The translations under genes were made by a program, and so were the position numbers. From the NCBI GenBank assembly GCA_023548195.1, contig JAJHZJ010000532.1, positions 1,692,725-1,756,724 on the forward strand: a stretch of DNA of 64,000 nt, given 5' to 3'. The notes beneath the pieces were generated by a model that did no database searches, had not been told where the DNA came from, and saw only the letters and a program-made list of their open reading frames with translations. This stretch comes from Bettongia penicillata ogilbyi (taxonomy: Eukaryota; Chordata; Mammalia; Diprotodontia; Potoroidae). Numbering within the stretch: position 1 is the first letter of the stretch; each line of letters starts with the position of its first letter. This document shows positions 10,971 through 23,499 of the stretch, piece after piece.

Positions 10971-11424
10971 TGGCAAGCAAAACATGCTACATTCTTTTAT
11001 ATTTGCTGAGCTCCCACAATATAATACATGCATCCTAAAAACAACAGCCATTTATTTCTCTATGCACACATAAACATGTTTGAAGTTAACTCAGCTATGA
11101 AATGGAGCGCTGCCAGGTTTGGGGGGTAATGTTTAAACATACACTGCATAAGAAATGAAAAGGCACTGAATTGGGTCACTGCCTATTTTCTTTTGAGAGG
11201 TTTGAGGATTTCAGGGACTGAAGTCTTTTATTTGCCAACTCTTCAAAATTCAGGGAAGAGGCATGAAGTATCTTTCCAAAAACAAGAGTATCCGATAGAG
11301 AGCACAGTATAAGTTTAAACTGGCTACAACTGTTCCTTTCAATTTTATAAGTCCAGGCCACCAATTTAGACAGACTACAAATGGCATGTTCTTTGTCAAA
11401 AACCAAGGTATGCTACTACAGTTC
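10971..11424. other. Unassigned stretch
   Basis: AT-rich, nothing recognised. Confidence 0.35.
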
Positions 11425-11620
11425 TATCACACCTTATAATTTAGAGTTTCCTCACAATTACCCTGTGAGGCGGGCAGTGCAAATATCATTACATACCCAG
11501 GTTAACAGATGAGAAAATTGGTGCTCAGGAAAGCGACATGACCTGCTCGAGGGCCCACAGCTGGAGCCAGGGTATGTTTCTTGAATCCAGAGTTAGTGCT
11601 TCTTACTGTGCTGTCTGTCT
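11425..11620 (-). repeat. MIR, antisense
   Basis: 'tttcctcacaattaccctgt', 'gttaacagatgagaaaattg', 'cgacatgacctgctcgaggg' and 'tcttgaatccagagtta' are the reversed MIR from 3' part to head. Confidence 0.75.
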
Positions 11621-12180
11621 CTCACAGGCCTGCTGTGACTCCAAAGTACCTGGTGGCATACAGTTCAATTGCATTCAATTTATTGTCTATTACACACCAG
11701 CCCAAACTGACTGGAAGGGGAAAAAAATGCCAAAAGTTCAGCAAGGATAGATTTGGGATCTGTTTTTCTTGCTTTCTAATGGTATTTGCATAAATCTTGG
11801 CCCCTGGATTCAATGGGCATTTGTTCAAGGATTTCACAGTTGTCTCCCTACAGTCAGCTCTGAGTCCTAAGTGACAGATTAAAGCAGCTATAAAGCTGGG
11901 TTTTAACAGCAACCTGGACAACAGGTAACCATTATGTGGGGCAAACAATGGTGTTATTCAAGAGGTTTTTGGAGACTGTGTGGGAAGCACATACTTGTCT
12001 GAACAATCCAACCAGATCCCACTGGGCAGCACCGATGCGGTTCCTATAATAGAGATGTTCTCCATCAACCTCCTTTCAAATACCCTGAAACAAGTACCAT
12101 TTGTGCCTTTTTGGAAAGGTCCTCAGTAAGATAGCATTCACCTTTTGAAATGTGAGATGGGATAGTAGGGAAATATAAGT
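11621..12180. other. Unassigned stretch
   Basis: No named repeat or gene. Confidence 0.35.
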
Positions 12181-12432
12181 GAGACAGGAGAGAGAGAGAG
12201 ACAGACACAGAGACAGAGAGAGACACAGAGACAGAGAGAGAAAAACAGAGACAGAGACAGAGATGGAGACAGAGAGAGACAGAGGAACAGACACAGAGAC
12301 AGAGAGACACAGAGAGAGAAACAGAGGGACAGAGAGAGAAATGGAGACAGAGATGCAGAGACACAGATAGAGACACAGAGAAAGAGAGATGGAGGGGACA
12401 CATACACACGCGTGCGCGCACGCACACACACA
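12181..12432 (+). repeat. GA/CAGAGA minisatellite running into Z-prone CA/CG tract
   Basis: About 215 bases of (AGAGACAG)-type repeat, purine-rich with regular C interruptions, are followed at about 12,400-12,432 by perfect alternating purine-pyrimidine DNA including 'acacgcgtgcgcgcacgcac'. Antisense frames through it give Ser/Leu/Val/Cys repeats and are not genes. Confidence 0.95.
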
Positions 12433-13849
12433 GAAGCTTTATTATTATCATTCAGAACAAAAGGGGTCAAAATCCCCTACCACTCACTTAAGGAAGCATT
12501 TTCCTTAAATCAAGAATTGATCCTTAACGTCACCTCCTACCCCTACACCATCCCCAGTCCACTTCCAAAGTTCTAGACCACCACAGACTAAAAGGCTTGT
12601 GCTCTGCACAGTTACTAAATGAACAGCTTATAAAGGAAGCAGTTTACTATTACCTTCCCTCAGACTTTTAGCTAATGGCTGAGTGATTCAGGATTTGGGT
12701 GACTGAAGACAGAGGGAAAGAAGTAGAGGGAGAATTTTTAAACCACCTTCTGATAACCAAATATTAAGATATTAACTTGAGTCAGAAAATTGTCACTAGC
12801 TTGGAGTTCCTCATTCGGGTGCATTGTGTCAGACTTCAGAAGTAGGAATGCTGTCTTGGAGGAGGTCACAGAGCTTGGATTTCAAAAAGGAACTGCAGAG
12901 AGTAGAAACCATTTCGAATTTATTACTTTGTAAACCTGCCCCCTTCAAAAGAAATAGCAGATCATGCATCAATGAGCTCTGCTTAAGGGGGTTCATGGAT
13001 GAAGTATTCCCTGAGGCTGCATGTTGAGGACATAGAGGATGGAGAGGGCTGTGTCTGACGTGTCACTTTCATGACCTTCAGCAGTGAAGTGTTACCTGTC
13101 TGGCATCTGATAAATCAGTTACTAAAGTGGACCTTGGGCTTTCTGGCTTCAGAGGAGTCACAGTTATACTCAAAATAGAGCAAATTAAAAAAAAAAAACA
13201 CCAAACCACAAAAAATTCAGAAGAGACTGCTGCAATACTCAGGCAGAGAACTTTCAGTTCAGACTTGCATTATAGGAAAAGGAGTAATAATTAAAACACA
13301 GCTCAAATACCTACTTAAGCAAAAGTCAGTCATTGTTTTGTGCCAACCTGAACCCTGGCTGGTGAACTCCACGGTTAGCTGTGGTTAATTGAGAAAACAG
13401 AAATGTTAGACTTTAGTATCCTACTCCCTCTATTAAGGAGCTTTGGAAGAAATATGATCCTCTTACTATTTTCCGGGGGGGGGGTGGGGAATCATGGAAA
13501 GGTTCATGATAGCTTTCATTTCTATAGGCTGTACAGTTTATAGAGTTCTTTCCTTGTAGCAAGTCAGGTATGAAGGATCTAGAATCCTACAGTTACTGAA
13601 ATTTAATAGCTTCATGACCTTTGGAATCCACTTTAAAAAGAAAACTGCCAATCTATCTCCAGCTCCCTTATAAATAAATAAAAGTAAAGTATACCTGCAA
13701 ACTATATGATTATTCCAAAATGGCTTTGATTAGGAATTAGATAAAAAAGCCTTAAACCTTATAAAAATGATATGCTATTATATCAAGTGTTGTTTTCCCT
13801 TGTTATTTTCCCTGGTCAGATATAAGCTTAAGAAATGGAAATACTGATC
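12433..13849. other. Unassigned stretch
   Basis: Mostly unique-looking. Notable only for a G-run at about 13,473-13,482 ('ccgggggggggtgggg'). No gene supported. Confidence 0.35.
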
Positions 13850-13978
13850 TGACAAGGACCATAGATTTAAAGCTAGAGATCTTGACCAATTGCCTCTTTT
13901 TATAGATGAGGAGACTGAAACCCAAAGACACACTGGTACTAAGTGACGGAGCCAGGATTTTAGCTTTGGCCCTCTAAG
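13850..13978 (-). repeat. MIR, antisense
   Basis: 'tttttatagatgaggagact', 'gaaacccaaagacacac' and 'tactaagtgacggagccagg' are the reversed MIR core. Confidence 0.7.
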
Positions 13979-14124
13979 AAGGTCAAATGTTACCTTTTCT
14001 CATTGGAATATTTAGCATCTCTGCTCCCATATTATTTGCCTGCCTGCACGTACCCAGCCAAGATATTTGTGAGTAAAAAATCCACCCTGTGATTTCTAAG
14101 AGTCTCCTGATTTTCTTCTCCTAC

Positions 14125-14315
14125 AATGTGTAGTGGAAGGAGTAAGAGAGGAAAGAGTCAAGAGATCCAAGTCTTGGTCTAGACTGTTCCATCAACTGGT
14201 TGTTTTACTTTGAGCAAGCCACTTTCACTCTCTAGAATTCTGTTTCCTCATTACTAATATGAGGAAGCTGGAGCAGATGATTGATAAGATCCCTTGCAGC
14301 TCTCAAACCTGATTT
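14125..14315 (+). repeat. MIR, sense
   Basis: 'agagatccaagtcttggtct', 'tttactttgagcaagccact', 'tctgtttcctcattactaat' and 'ataagatcccttgcagctct' follow the whole MIR order. Confidence 0.75.
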
Positions 14316-14698
14316 CTAGCTAATATCTCTCTATAGCCCCCTAGAGAGATCTCTTAAGAAACAGCCTGTTGGGCAGGGCCTGAGCAGAGCAGAAAGGTGA
14401 GTTCTATCTACCTAAGCCTCCCTTAGCACCATGTAGGCAGCAATTCTTTCTTTTTGCATTCTAGGGGTTTATTCTGTTTTCTTGCCTCTCCTTAAAAACT
14501 CTGCACTTATTTCAGCTGCTATAAAATTCTGGTTCCTTAGACAAGGGGGTCAATATCTAGCATTTTTTCACCCTTTCCCCCTCCTTCCTCCATAACTACT
14601 CTGCAGTGGACCTTATTCTTCTGTAGATCAGAGAAGCAGGTAGGAACTTTACCCCCAACAGGTGAACTATATAGTCACTTTCTCCACTGTATTACCCA

Positions 14699-14728
14699 AC
14701 TCTCTCTCCCTCTCTTTCTCTCTCTCTC

Positions 14729-14811
<83 letters not shown>
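14699..14811 (+). repeat. (TC)n microsatellite
   Basis: About 110 bases of near-perfect CT dinucleotide. Pyrimidine-rich sequence continues to about 14,867 (ccctccctcc and variants). Long homopurine-homopyrimidine mirror repeats like this can form triplex DNA, and length polymorphism is expected. Ser/Leu or Arg/Glu frames here are artefacts. Confidence 0.97.
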
Positions 14812-14812
<1 letters not shown>

Positions 14813-15177
14813 CATCCCTCCCTCCCTCCATCCTTCACTTCCCTACCCTCTCTCTGTCCCTCTCTGTATTTATACAGACGCTTGGACAAGAAGAAATGTC
14901 ATACCAACTACATTTAGAGGTCATATTCCATTGGAGGGCACAAACAAGTGTCTGCCTCACAGGTCGACAAGGACAATAAAATAACAAACTATGACCCCCA
15001 ATGGAGTTACTCACCGTAGGAGGACAACATGGAGGGATGTATAAATAAGGGCAAAATATAACAAAGATATAAAGCATGGTGCAGGAAAGGGAGCAAACAT
15101 GACATTTCTAAGAGAAGTTTTCTCTTCCCCTGTCTGCGTCTTATCCCTTCTCATTTAGAATGTGTTCCATTCAACTG

Positions 15178-15305
15178 AACAAGCATTAATTACGTATCTG
15201 CTATATTTCAGGCACCGTGCAAGGTAGTGTTGGGATGCAAAGAAAAAAATCTACATACATTTATTAAGCACTTCCTATTGGCCATGCACTGTGCAGAGGG
15301 ACGAG
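15178..15305 (-). repeat. LINE-2 3' ends, antisense, two overlapping pieces
   Basis: 'tgaacaagcattaattacgt' with 'atttcaggcaccgtgcaagg' is one reversed L2 tail. 'tacatttattaagcacttcc' with 'ggccatgcactgtgcagagg' is a second, just downstream. Confidence 0.55.
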
Positions 15306-15589
15306 GTAAAAGACCAGTTTCAGTAGCAGGACGTGGGGAAGGGCTGGAGGGGAAATAATAACAATTGAGGAATCAGGAAAGGCCTCCTATAAGAGGTATT
15401 TTGGAGCCAAGTCTCAAGGAAATACAAAGAGGTGTCATGCCATGAGAACAAATTTGAATACACTCTGAGTGATTCTTCTACGTGACTCTTCCACTTGCTT
15501 GGAAGGATCAAGGGATAAGGAGAGATTTGGGAGGCCTGGGGGATATAACATGAATGATCTGAGATGAGTGGTGATCTGGTTGTTTAAGT

Positions 15590-15770
15590 GGGAAAGAGCA
15601 CGAGATGTGGCAGTTGGAAGACATGGCTTGAAATCCAAGCCCCACCATTTATCGTCAGTGGCATGAACTTGGGTAAGTCACTATGTTGCCCAGATTCTTG
15701 TTTCCTCATCTGTAAAATAGGCATAATTAATGCTTGCACTACCTACTTTAGCTCAAAGACTTTGTAAAGA
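15590..15770 (+). repeat. MIR, sense
   Basis: 'gtgggaaagagcacgagatg', 'cttgggtaagtcactatgtt' and 'tttcctcatctgtaaaatag' are the MIR head and core. Confidence 0.8.
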
Positions 15771-15779
15771 AAGAGCCTT

Positions 15780-15878
15780 AAGAGCAGGGATATCTTTTGT
15801 CTTTCTTTGTACCTCCAGTATTTAGTACAGTGACTGGTACAGAGTAGGTAGGCACTTAAATATTTATTGACTAAGGAA
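15780..15878 (+). repeat. LINE-2 3' end, sense
   Basis: 'agagcagggatatcttttgt', 'gtacctccagtatttagtac' and 'taggcacttaaatatttatt' match the L2 3' end. Confidence 0.65.
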
Positions 15879-15954
15879 AGTTTTTTTTCTACAATTACAG
15901 ACTGGCACCTTCTGCACAATGGAAAAGTCTTAGAAACTTGCCTGGAGTACTGTG

Positions 15955-16070
15955 AAATTAAGTGACTTGCCCATGGTCATTCAGTAAGTTAAAAATGAGA
16001 CTTGAACTCAGGTTTCCCTGGCTTCAGCATCAGTCATCTACTTTGCCACAGTGCCTTTCATTTATGGCAG
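15955..16070 (-). repeat. MIR, antisense
   Basis: 'ttaagtgacttgcccatggt' and 'gacttgaactcaggtttccc' are the reversed MIR core and head. Confidence 0.75.
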
Positions 16071-18044
16071 ACTACAGAATTCTTCCTCTGTTGGCTCCTC
16101 TAGGGACACACCCACTCTTGTGCTTTAGGAGTTCAGAGTGCATTAGTACAGGACAGTGTGGCAGTCGTATTTTTATTGGACATGCTTTAAGGCTATATCT
16201 CCAACATAATGCACCAAATTATGCAAACAAATTATTATATAGCTTAATCTCAATTAGTGTGAATAAAAGTTATTTGAAAATGTCTTGTAGGTTTCCATTG
16301 AGCAGGCATAATTTCAAATAGTGTGAATTCATACACATGCTGCTACTTAATGGGATTCATCATTTTACCAATTTGGAACCTAATTGTACTTTATTTTAGA
16401 GGGAAAAAAAATCACTCAAGTGAATCTGTGAGACTTTGTATTTGGTCCCCCCTTTCAAATGTAATAGTAAAAATCAGATAGAGAAAAACCTCTTTATTAT
16501 TTGTTAAGAGGCACATTTGTTTCTGAAAATATATAAGAAACGGATCTGGTATATGCAGTCAGGATAATTCCTGTTTTGAACCAAGTGGGTCAGTAGCATT
16601 TATTTTGGGATAAAATCAACTCACCCTGGCTAGGTCTGGCCAACTTTCTACTCTTGTTATTTCAAAAGGACTCGACATCATTTTTCTGCACATAGAAAGG
16701 GACTAACGTTGCTGCTTATAGAAAACATGGCATCGTGGAAAGACTTCTCTGCAGTGAGTGGGGTGAAAATTAGGAATCTGGGGGATGGAAGGGTGAGAGG
16801 AGGGAAAGGAAAACATGCCTCAATCTGAATATGGAATTCATTTGCATTGTAATCCCAAGTGGAAAGTGCGCTCATTTCCTCTTGATCTGTGATTTGGTTC
16901 CTCCCACTCGCTCTGGTTTCTCATGAACAATGAATGGAAACACTCACATGGAAGAATTTCAACAGCCCTCTTCAAGACAGATGTTTTGGAAACCACTAAA
17001 AAGATTCTTGTCGTATTAAAGCACATAATGCATTTTTACAATCCATTCATCTTCAAACTTAACAACGAATTATTCTTCAAGCTAATATTAGCTGTGAACT
17101 CAAATACTTGGCTATTTAGCAGTCTTGTTTTATATGTACTCTTCAAGCAAAATAATATTTCCTTTGAGAAAGGGTAGGTTAATAAAAGCTAAATATGTAT
17201 GTCAGAGGAGTCTTTATCCAGCGTAGAATCTAGTGTCAAAAATGTCCTGCACTGCTCCTAACGATGAGCTTCTACTGCATTCACATCCTTTGCTGAATAA
17301 ATTACTTTGGGGAAGTCAGTTAGACGTTGGGGAAGAAAAAGAAATCTTTTAAGCCCCAGGGCACCATTTAGGACATTGTTACTTCAGTTCACTAAATGGT
17401 ACTCTGGTGACCTGAATTATTGCTTAATTCTATTAAGCACCCACAGGAGTCTCTGCTCATTTCATAGTGCCTAGCTTATTCTCCCAAAGAAACTTACTAT
17501 AAACTTTGCTCTTATTTAAAAATGGGATGCTCAGCAGAGCTACAGAGGTCATTACCGGATCCACCTGGATGAATTGTTGAAAGGCCTGTCAAGAAGAATT
17601 TACAGCTATTTTTCAAATACTCCTATTAAATGAAAAAAAACCACATTGAATTGAACTGTTAGGGACAGCAGGTCATAAAACATTCTGGAAGTATCCAAGT
17701 GACCAGGGAGAGACCTCATAAAAAAACCAAATTTGTTTAATATAGACATCTAGTCAATTAGCAGGAATGAGTGGCATCCCACTCTTTTATATGCACAAAA
17801 GGTCCCAAAGTAAGACTGGATCAGGTCCTAGGAAAGTCTGAATGCCTTAGTTGATGTCTGACTTCAGCCAGGGCTACAAGATGATCTATGTAATCAGAGA
17901 GGAAGAAGTATGTATGAGTAAAAATCAAAATTGATATAAATGTTATTTATATAAATATTACACAATTTGCTTTAATAAATCACTTATTAGAGTAGTTCCA
18001 GGAGAGTCCTGTTTTGTTTTTTCCAACACAGATAATAAAGTTAT
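16071..18044. other. Repeat-poor AT-rich block
   Basis: About 2 kb with no repeat I can name. It contains an octamer-like site in 'attatgcaaacaaattatta' (16,212 region) and several TAAT cores. This is compatible with conserved non-coding DNA but not shown by the sequence alone. The open frames (16.7-17.2 kb) lack any family signature. Confidence 0.35.
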
Positions 18045-18300
18045 CAAGGAGTAACATAGTATAATGGAAAGAATGCTATAAACTTAAAGTCCACAGAGAC
18101 TTGAGTTCAAATCCCACCTCCAAAACTTATTTGCTGTGTAACCAGAGGCAAGACATTTAAACTCTTTCAGTATCAGTTCATTCATCTGTAAAATGGGGAT
18201 GAAAATATCTTCAACACCTATATCACAGGATTACAAGACTCCAATGAAATGAGCTATGTCAAACCGTCCAAAGTCTATGTAACTGTCAGGATTATTATTT
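18045..18300 (+). repeat. MIR, sense, long copy
   Basis: Follows the MIR consensus from head to tail: 'agtataatggaaagaatgct', 'gacttgagttcaaatcccac', 'accagaggcaagacatttaa', 'catctgtaaaatggggatga', 'aatgaaatgagctatgtcaa'. Confidence 0.85.
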
Positions 18301-18944
18301 AGGAGCATGCAGAATCATCTTCCAAGAGTTTTTTTGGATACTCCATGTGTCTGTCTGGCTCTGTGGCAATCTATTTAGCACTTTCAAAGGTTAATCCTCT
18401 GTAAATTTCTGCCCAGAATTTTCATGGACTTTTCACAGGACCACCAAAGACTGAAGGAAAAAAACTTATGTGAAAATGCACAAAGGCAAAATCACAGACA
18501 GAAAGTATCCTGCGGACACTTCAAGAGACTCAACTGGTCATGTTACTTTTAACACTGATGCAACCTGGATTGTACAGAGCCAGGCAAGCTGATGCATGTG
18601 AACCTGAGTTTAAGTGAACATCTTCAAAGCTGCACAAGTATCTTTAATGGTCTCGTGAACACACTTGGTGAGCTGCATTTTTATCTCCTTCCTTTTCCCC
18701 TACTGAGGGTCATTTACAGATCATTAAGTTCCGAGTTCATAAGAGCTAATTTTTTTTTTTTAGTGGATGAGCATAGAGTGGCAGCACCTCTAAAAACAAA
18801 TACGTGAACGACATTTTCTAAAACTCAACCTGATTATCTCTTCTCTTTTCCAAGAACAATTAAAATACATTGTCAAGAACTTTGAAAAATGGAGAAAGAA
18901 CATTATAAAACACGGCCTTGCATCTTTAGCTATAGCACTTACAG
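18301..18944. other. Unassigned stretch
   Basis: Nothing recognised beyond a short T-run. Confidence 0.35.
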
Positions 18945-19075
18945 TTGCCAATGATTTTTTACAACCTTGGGCAAGTCATTCCAACTCTCCAGGCTTTCTT
19001 CATTCCCACATCTATAAAAGGAGGGGGTTGGGCCACACATCCCTAAGGTCTCTTTCAGCTCTAACAGTGTAAAGT
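18945..19075 (+). repeat. MIR, sense
   Basis: 'ccttgggcaagtcattccaa', 'tttcttcattcccacatcta' and 'aaggtctctttcagctctaa' match MIR core and 3' part. Confidence 0.75.
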
Positions 19076-20439
19076 TTTAGGGAAAATCACGAGTTGGCTC
19101 ACATACCTAGAAGTCAGTTCTTTTTCACACTGAAGTTTAACGATCCCTTTACACTTAGGTGCATTGAGATTGCGTGTTGGTGACATGGCAGTTACCAAAA
19201 CATCTGTCCTTTTGGTGATTTCTTTCTCATTTCTTCCAAATTTCTGAATACTCCACATAAATACCCAAAGGCAATTCTGAGATGCTCTATCAGTCTTCTT
19301 CATTTACTTTTTCTTTTAACTTTATTTTTCTCGAGGTTCTTTTCTTGTCTATGTTTTGACTCTCCATTTACTTTTACTAGAAGTTAGGGTTGCCCAAATC
19401 CAGTGAACTACTAATGTTTTTTGGTCCTCATGCCTTTCTATGCTTTCAGCTCAAAGTATTTTAGTGGCCAACTCCTGCTCTTCCATCATTGTAATAAAAG
19501 GGAAGACCAACAAAGCCACCTTCTGCTTACGAAAAGACACAAACGTTGTGGTTTCTGCCCATACAAATATCCTTCTTTTCTTTTCTTTACTAATATTTGC
19601 TAAATGTAGGCTGGGCTACCAGCAAATCCCCTAATGAAATGCCTGAGACCACAAGTGTTTATGCAGTTATGCCAAAGAATTTGGATGATGCACAAGATTT
19701 CTATTACTGGTAATAGAAAGGAGTCATGTTCTATTTCACAGTATTTTATATCCATCATTCTGTAATACCTCAACCCAGGTCCAAAACAACCAAGCAAAAG
19801 GGAGTTGCCAGAAATACTTCTAAATAGGCTCAAGTAAAATGGTGCACCTGTGTGAGTGGAGGCAGCGCCCCCATCCCATCCCTGAAAGACAGCCATCATA
19901 TGATACACATCAAATGCAAAGCATGTCAATCAAAACAAAGCAACTCAGATAGCTATGTGATCCAGAGGATGATGACGAAACTCGGGAAAAGCAATCAGTG
20001 CAGAAGGAGCCAACACTTTCTTTGTTTAATTGCTATGAAATGGAAGCATGACAAATGTTTAAGTGTGGGAACCCAAAAAGGTAGGAGGGATTTGTTCAGG
20101 GTGGTCTAAGAAAGAACAGCCAAGGAGTGTTGAGGAACGAGTCAGCCAACCACAAATTTCTCCAGATTATCAAGAAAACATTTCCTCAACAGTAAAGCCT
20201 TCTACCTCCCCAGGGAACTGGTAGAAGACCCTTAGCCTGAGTCATTCAGAAAAATATTTTACAAAGAATTTTGTAAAATAATATGCCACGGGGAACAATC
20301 TTGCAGCAGTGAGGGAAGAGCCTTGGAGACCTCATGGACCTTTTTCAGTTCTTATCCTCACGCTATTCCCCAGTTGTCTCGCTTCTTCATAATATAATCA
20401 CTGAGAAGCAGGCATCAGGAGATTTAGGAAAGCTTCAGG
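19076..20439. other. Unassigned stretch
   Basis: No named repeat. The frames at 19.4-20.1 kb overlap on both strands without domain signatures. Confidence 0.35.
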
Positions 20440-21240
20440 ATGCAGGGGTCTTAGAAGGAGGGCTTTTTGGCCGGGGTGTAACTATTGAAGTGGGCTCTGA
20501 TTTGCTCCGGTGAACAGCCTTCCAGCTGTGTTGCATCAGATTGCAGTCTGGCTGACATTCATGTAAACAGCTCCACCTGGCCTCAATGGACTGAGGAGAA
20601 AAACTGATGTCATTTCCAAGGCCCTGGTGCTCCCTGAGTCAGACACCCATCCATCAGGTCTCGGCAAGCTCAGGCCTAAGTCCTCTCACATTACCACTTC
20701 ACACCGAGGGCTTGTTGAAAATGTTCCCCTTTAACATCTGCTAATCAGATTTCTTCCTAGGAGCCTGTAACAATTAAACCTGCTATATTGCAGGGAACAC
20801 CGTGGAAGGAGGATTTTTCCACGTCCACAGCTGGGCAGTTAGCAGAACAGATGGACCCTATCTGAGGCGGTGGCTCTTGCTTAAATTTAATTATTAATCC
20901 AGTAGAATGAGGTCTACATGGAGATGACTGCCTCAACCCTCTGAAGAGTCTTGGCCCCATCAGATTCGGCACCTATCAAGCAGTCTCTGAGAAGAGCCGA
21001 AAAGCTGAGAATTTTCCAGACAGGCCACTTAACAATTCTGAGATCACCAGGGCAGTCAGTGAGCAGGCGGGACTCAGACGGGGTAACTCATTGGGATGGT
21101 GGGTGCTGCTTTCTTCTATTGCTAATAATATTCCAAACAGTGTCTAATCGGTCTTCATCTGAATATTGGCTCAGACCGCTGGAAAATCCCCTATTTGGAT
21201 TGGAAAATAGACCTCTCAGTTTTAACTAGCTAAAACTTAA
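20440..21240. promoter_or_regulatory. Candidate conserved non-coding element
   Basis: About 800 bases of repeat-free, high-complexity sequence with many recognisable factor cores: an E-box 'cagctgtg', an AP-1/MARE-like 'tgagtcag', and homeodomain-type runs 'tttaattattaatcc' and 'taacaattaaac'. It differs from the repeat-derived flanks. This is an inference from texture; only alignment to other mammals would show constraint. Confidence 0.25.
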
Positions 21241-22045
21241 AAGAAGTTCCAGATTGGACAAATAATTGACTGTTTTTCTGTGTTAATGTTTCCGAGTTTT
21301 TCCTATTCCACCAACCCACCCAGTAATCTGTTTTTTTCTTTTTTTTTAACTCAATAATTTTTAACCACCCTGGAAAACTTTTCAAAGAGTTGAATACAAA
21401 AGTTTTGGGATTTTATTTTCTACCTCCCCTCACCCTCCAATAATTGATCACCAAGAGCGTGAGGGTCCCTTCCCAGTACATTTAACATTAGGGTGCATTT
21501 TAGCTTGTTGTTAAAGATTTTTAGCAACAAGAGGACACAGGTAGAAATATCATGACTGCTTTTAAAGGAGCAAGGCCAAGGCTATTCTTGAGGAAAGGAC
21601 ACAAGTATGTGCTCTATTCCTTTTCTTTGTCTCAGTCTCTCCCTGGTCTCTTGACTCCACCTCCTTCCCAAAGTGCCTCCCATTAACCGTTCTATACCCT
21701 TGTTGGCATTGTCAAGTCCAGAATCAATTTCAACTGATTCTTGAAATTTTTGATGGTGACAATATGAAGCAAAGCATTTTCATCTTCTTCACTCACCATG
21801 GCAACAATAGCTGTCACATATGAAAGATAAAGTATTTTGTCAGATACAGAGAGAAGACTCAAGGATCAAAAATACAACATTAATTATTGGACTGGATTTA
21901 TGGAATCAGATCAACCAGATCATAAAAAATCCCCAAATCCAGAAATAGGGCTCTGTCCACTTCTTGCCAATCACATTTTCTGTTCCACCTCTCACATAAT
22001 TTAATAAAAATTCTGCAGATGCTTGTTGATGGTAAGGTGGAAAAA
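21241..22045. other. Unassigned stretch
   Basis: Unique-looking, with a T-rich run at 21,330-21,350. No gene. Confidence 0.35.
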
Positions 22046-22283
22046 GACAGCTTGGTGTTTCAATGAATAGACTGCCCAGCCCAGGAGCCAGGAGGACTCA
22101 TTTTACTGCATTCAAGTCTGATCTCAGATACTTACTAGCTGGGAGACCCTGGACAAGTCACTTAACCCTGTTTATCTGAGTACCTCTTTTGTAAAATGAG
22201 CTAGAGAAGGAAATAGTAAATTTCCAGTACATTGCCAAGAAAACCCCAAATGGGGTCACAAAGAATTGCACATGACAACAATA
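22046..22283 (+). mobile_element. tRNA-derived SINE (RTE-tailed), sense
   Basis: Degraded head, then 'ctagctgggagaccctggac', 'aagtcacttaaccctgttta', 'tttgtaaaatgagctagaga' and 'ttgccaagaaaaccccaaat'. More diverged than the copy at 10.5 kb. Confidence 0.85.
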
Positions 22284-22869
22284 AAAAGGTGAAAAAATAT
22301 ATGTGTATGCATACATATATACATGTTTATGAGAGTATGTTTGGTAGAAATTGCTGGAAGACTTGGGTTTGAATCCTATCTTTATCATTAAATATATTAT
22401 AAAGTCACTACAGGTGACTCTTTCTAAGGTTTATAAATGAGTAAAAATAGACAGGACAGATGACCTCCACCAAACACACTGGATCACAAATATGTGCGCA
22501 CATATGTGCATACATGTACATACACTCAGAGAGTTAGTTACAAGTGAATTGTGATTTGCCCATATGCATTAGTAAAAAGAGTTTCTACATTTAAAGTTCT
22601 CTAATGAAATTATAGGTCCAAACTAAAATATAGGCTATATAGGATGTACTTAAAAATTAACTAAGCCAGCAGAACACTCCATCTGTCTTTGGTTTTCCTC
22701 AGTGACTTCCTCATGTGATTAAGCAGTAATTGTTTGCACTCATTCTTTGGTTCTGTGTCCAACCTTCCATTTGATTAAAAAAATTTTTTTAGAAGATACC
22801 TGCTGGGATGAAAATGGAAACACATAGGAAACAAAGCCTGTGTTTTTGAAATCTTCGGGTCACATAATG

Positions 22870-23050
22870 CTGAAACTGAAGAAGGGATCCCAGATTTTGG
22901 CTAAAACCTCTCTCCCTTCCATCTTTATAGATGAGGAAACTGGAACCCGAGGTGAGAAGATCTGCCCAATATCCTGAACCCAGTCAAGTCTAGAAACCCA
23001 GACCTTCGGATGTCCAGTTAAGTGCTCCCTCCACTGACTTTTTCATTTTA
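22870..23050 (-). repeat. MIR, antisense
   Basis: 'ctttatagatgaggaaactg', 'gaacccgaggtgagaagatc' and 'cccagaccttcggatgtcca' are the reversed MIR core and head. Confidence 0.7.
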
Positions 23051-23499
23051 GAAACCAGAAGATCTGATGCAGAAAACCACCTACAAACACCCACATCACT
23101 GCCCCAGAAGGAAAAGGCAATCACTTGCCAACATTTATTTGAGTAAAAATGGGTCACAAAACAAGACATTATTCTTTCATTATGCTTTTTTGAATTCTCA
23201 AGATGAATGAAGGTGGGGAGAGGGAAGGAAAGGGGGTAGACTAGGAGGGAGAAAAGATCTTTGTATAGAACATGGTTGGGAAAAGAGGCATGTGGGTGAT
23301 GGGGTATATCTCATTCAACTGTTCCAAATCCCAAAGAAGTCCATCTATGCAGCACATTCTAGAGAAACTTGACTTTTGAGATTGATGACTGAGAAATGAC
23401 CAAGAAGGGTCAATGACACCTAGGATGAGTTTGGCCAAAGGTCCCATTAAATTTCTGGTCTCCTTCCTTTTCCTCCTCCTCCCTCCCCATTCCAAGTGC

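Noticed and set aside
12065..12470. Antisense frames of 110-128 codons rich in Ser/Leu/Val/Cys
   Set aside because: Product of the GA/CA repeat; no initiation context or domain.
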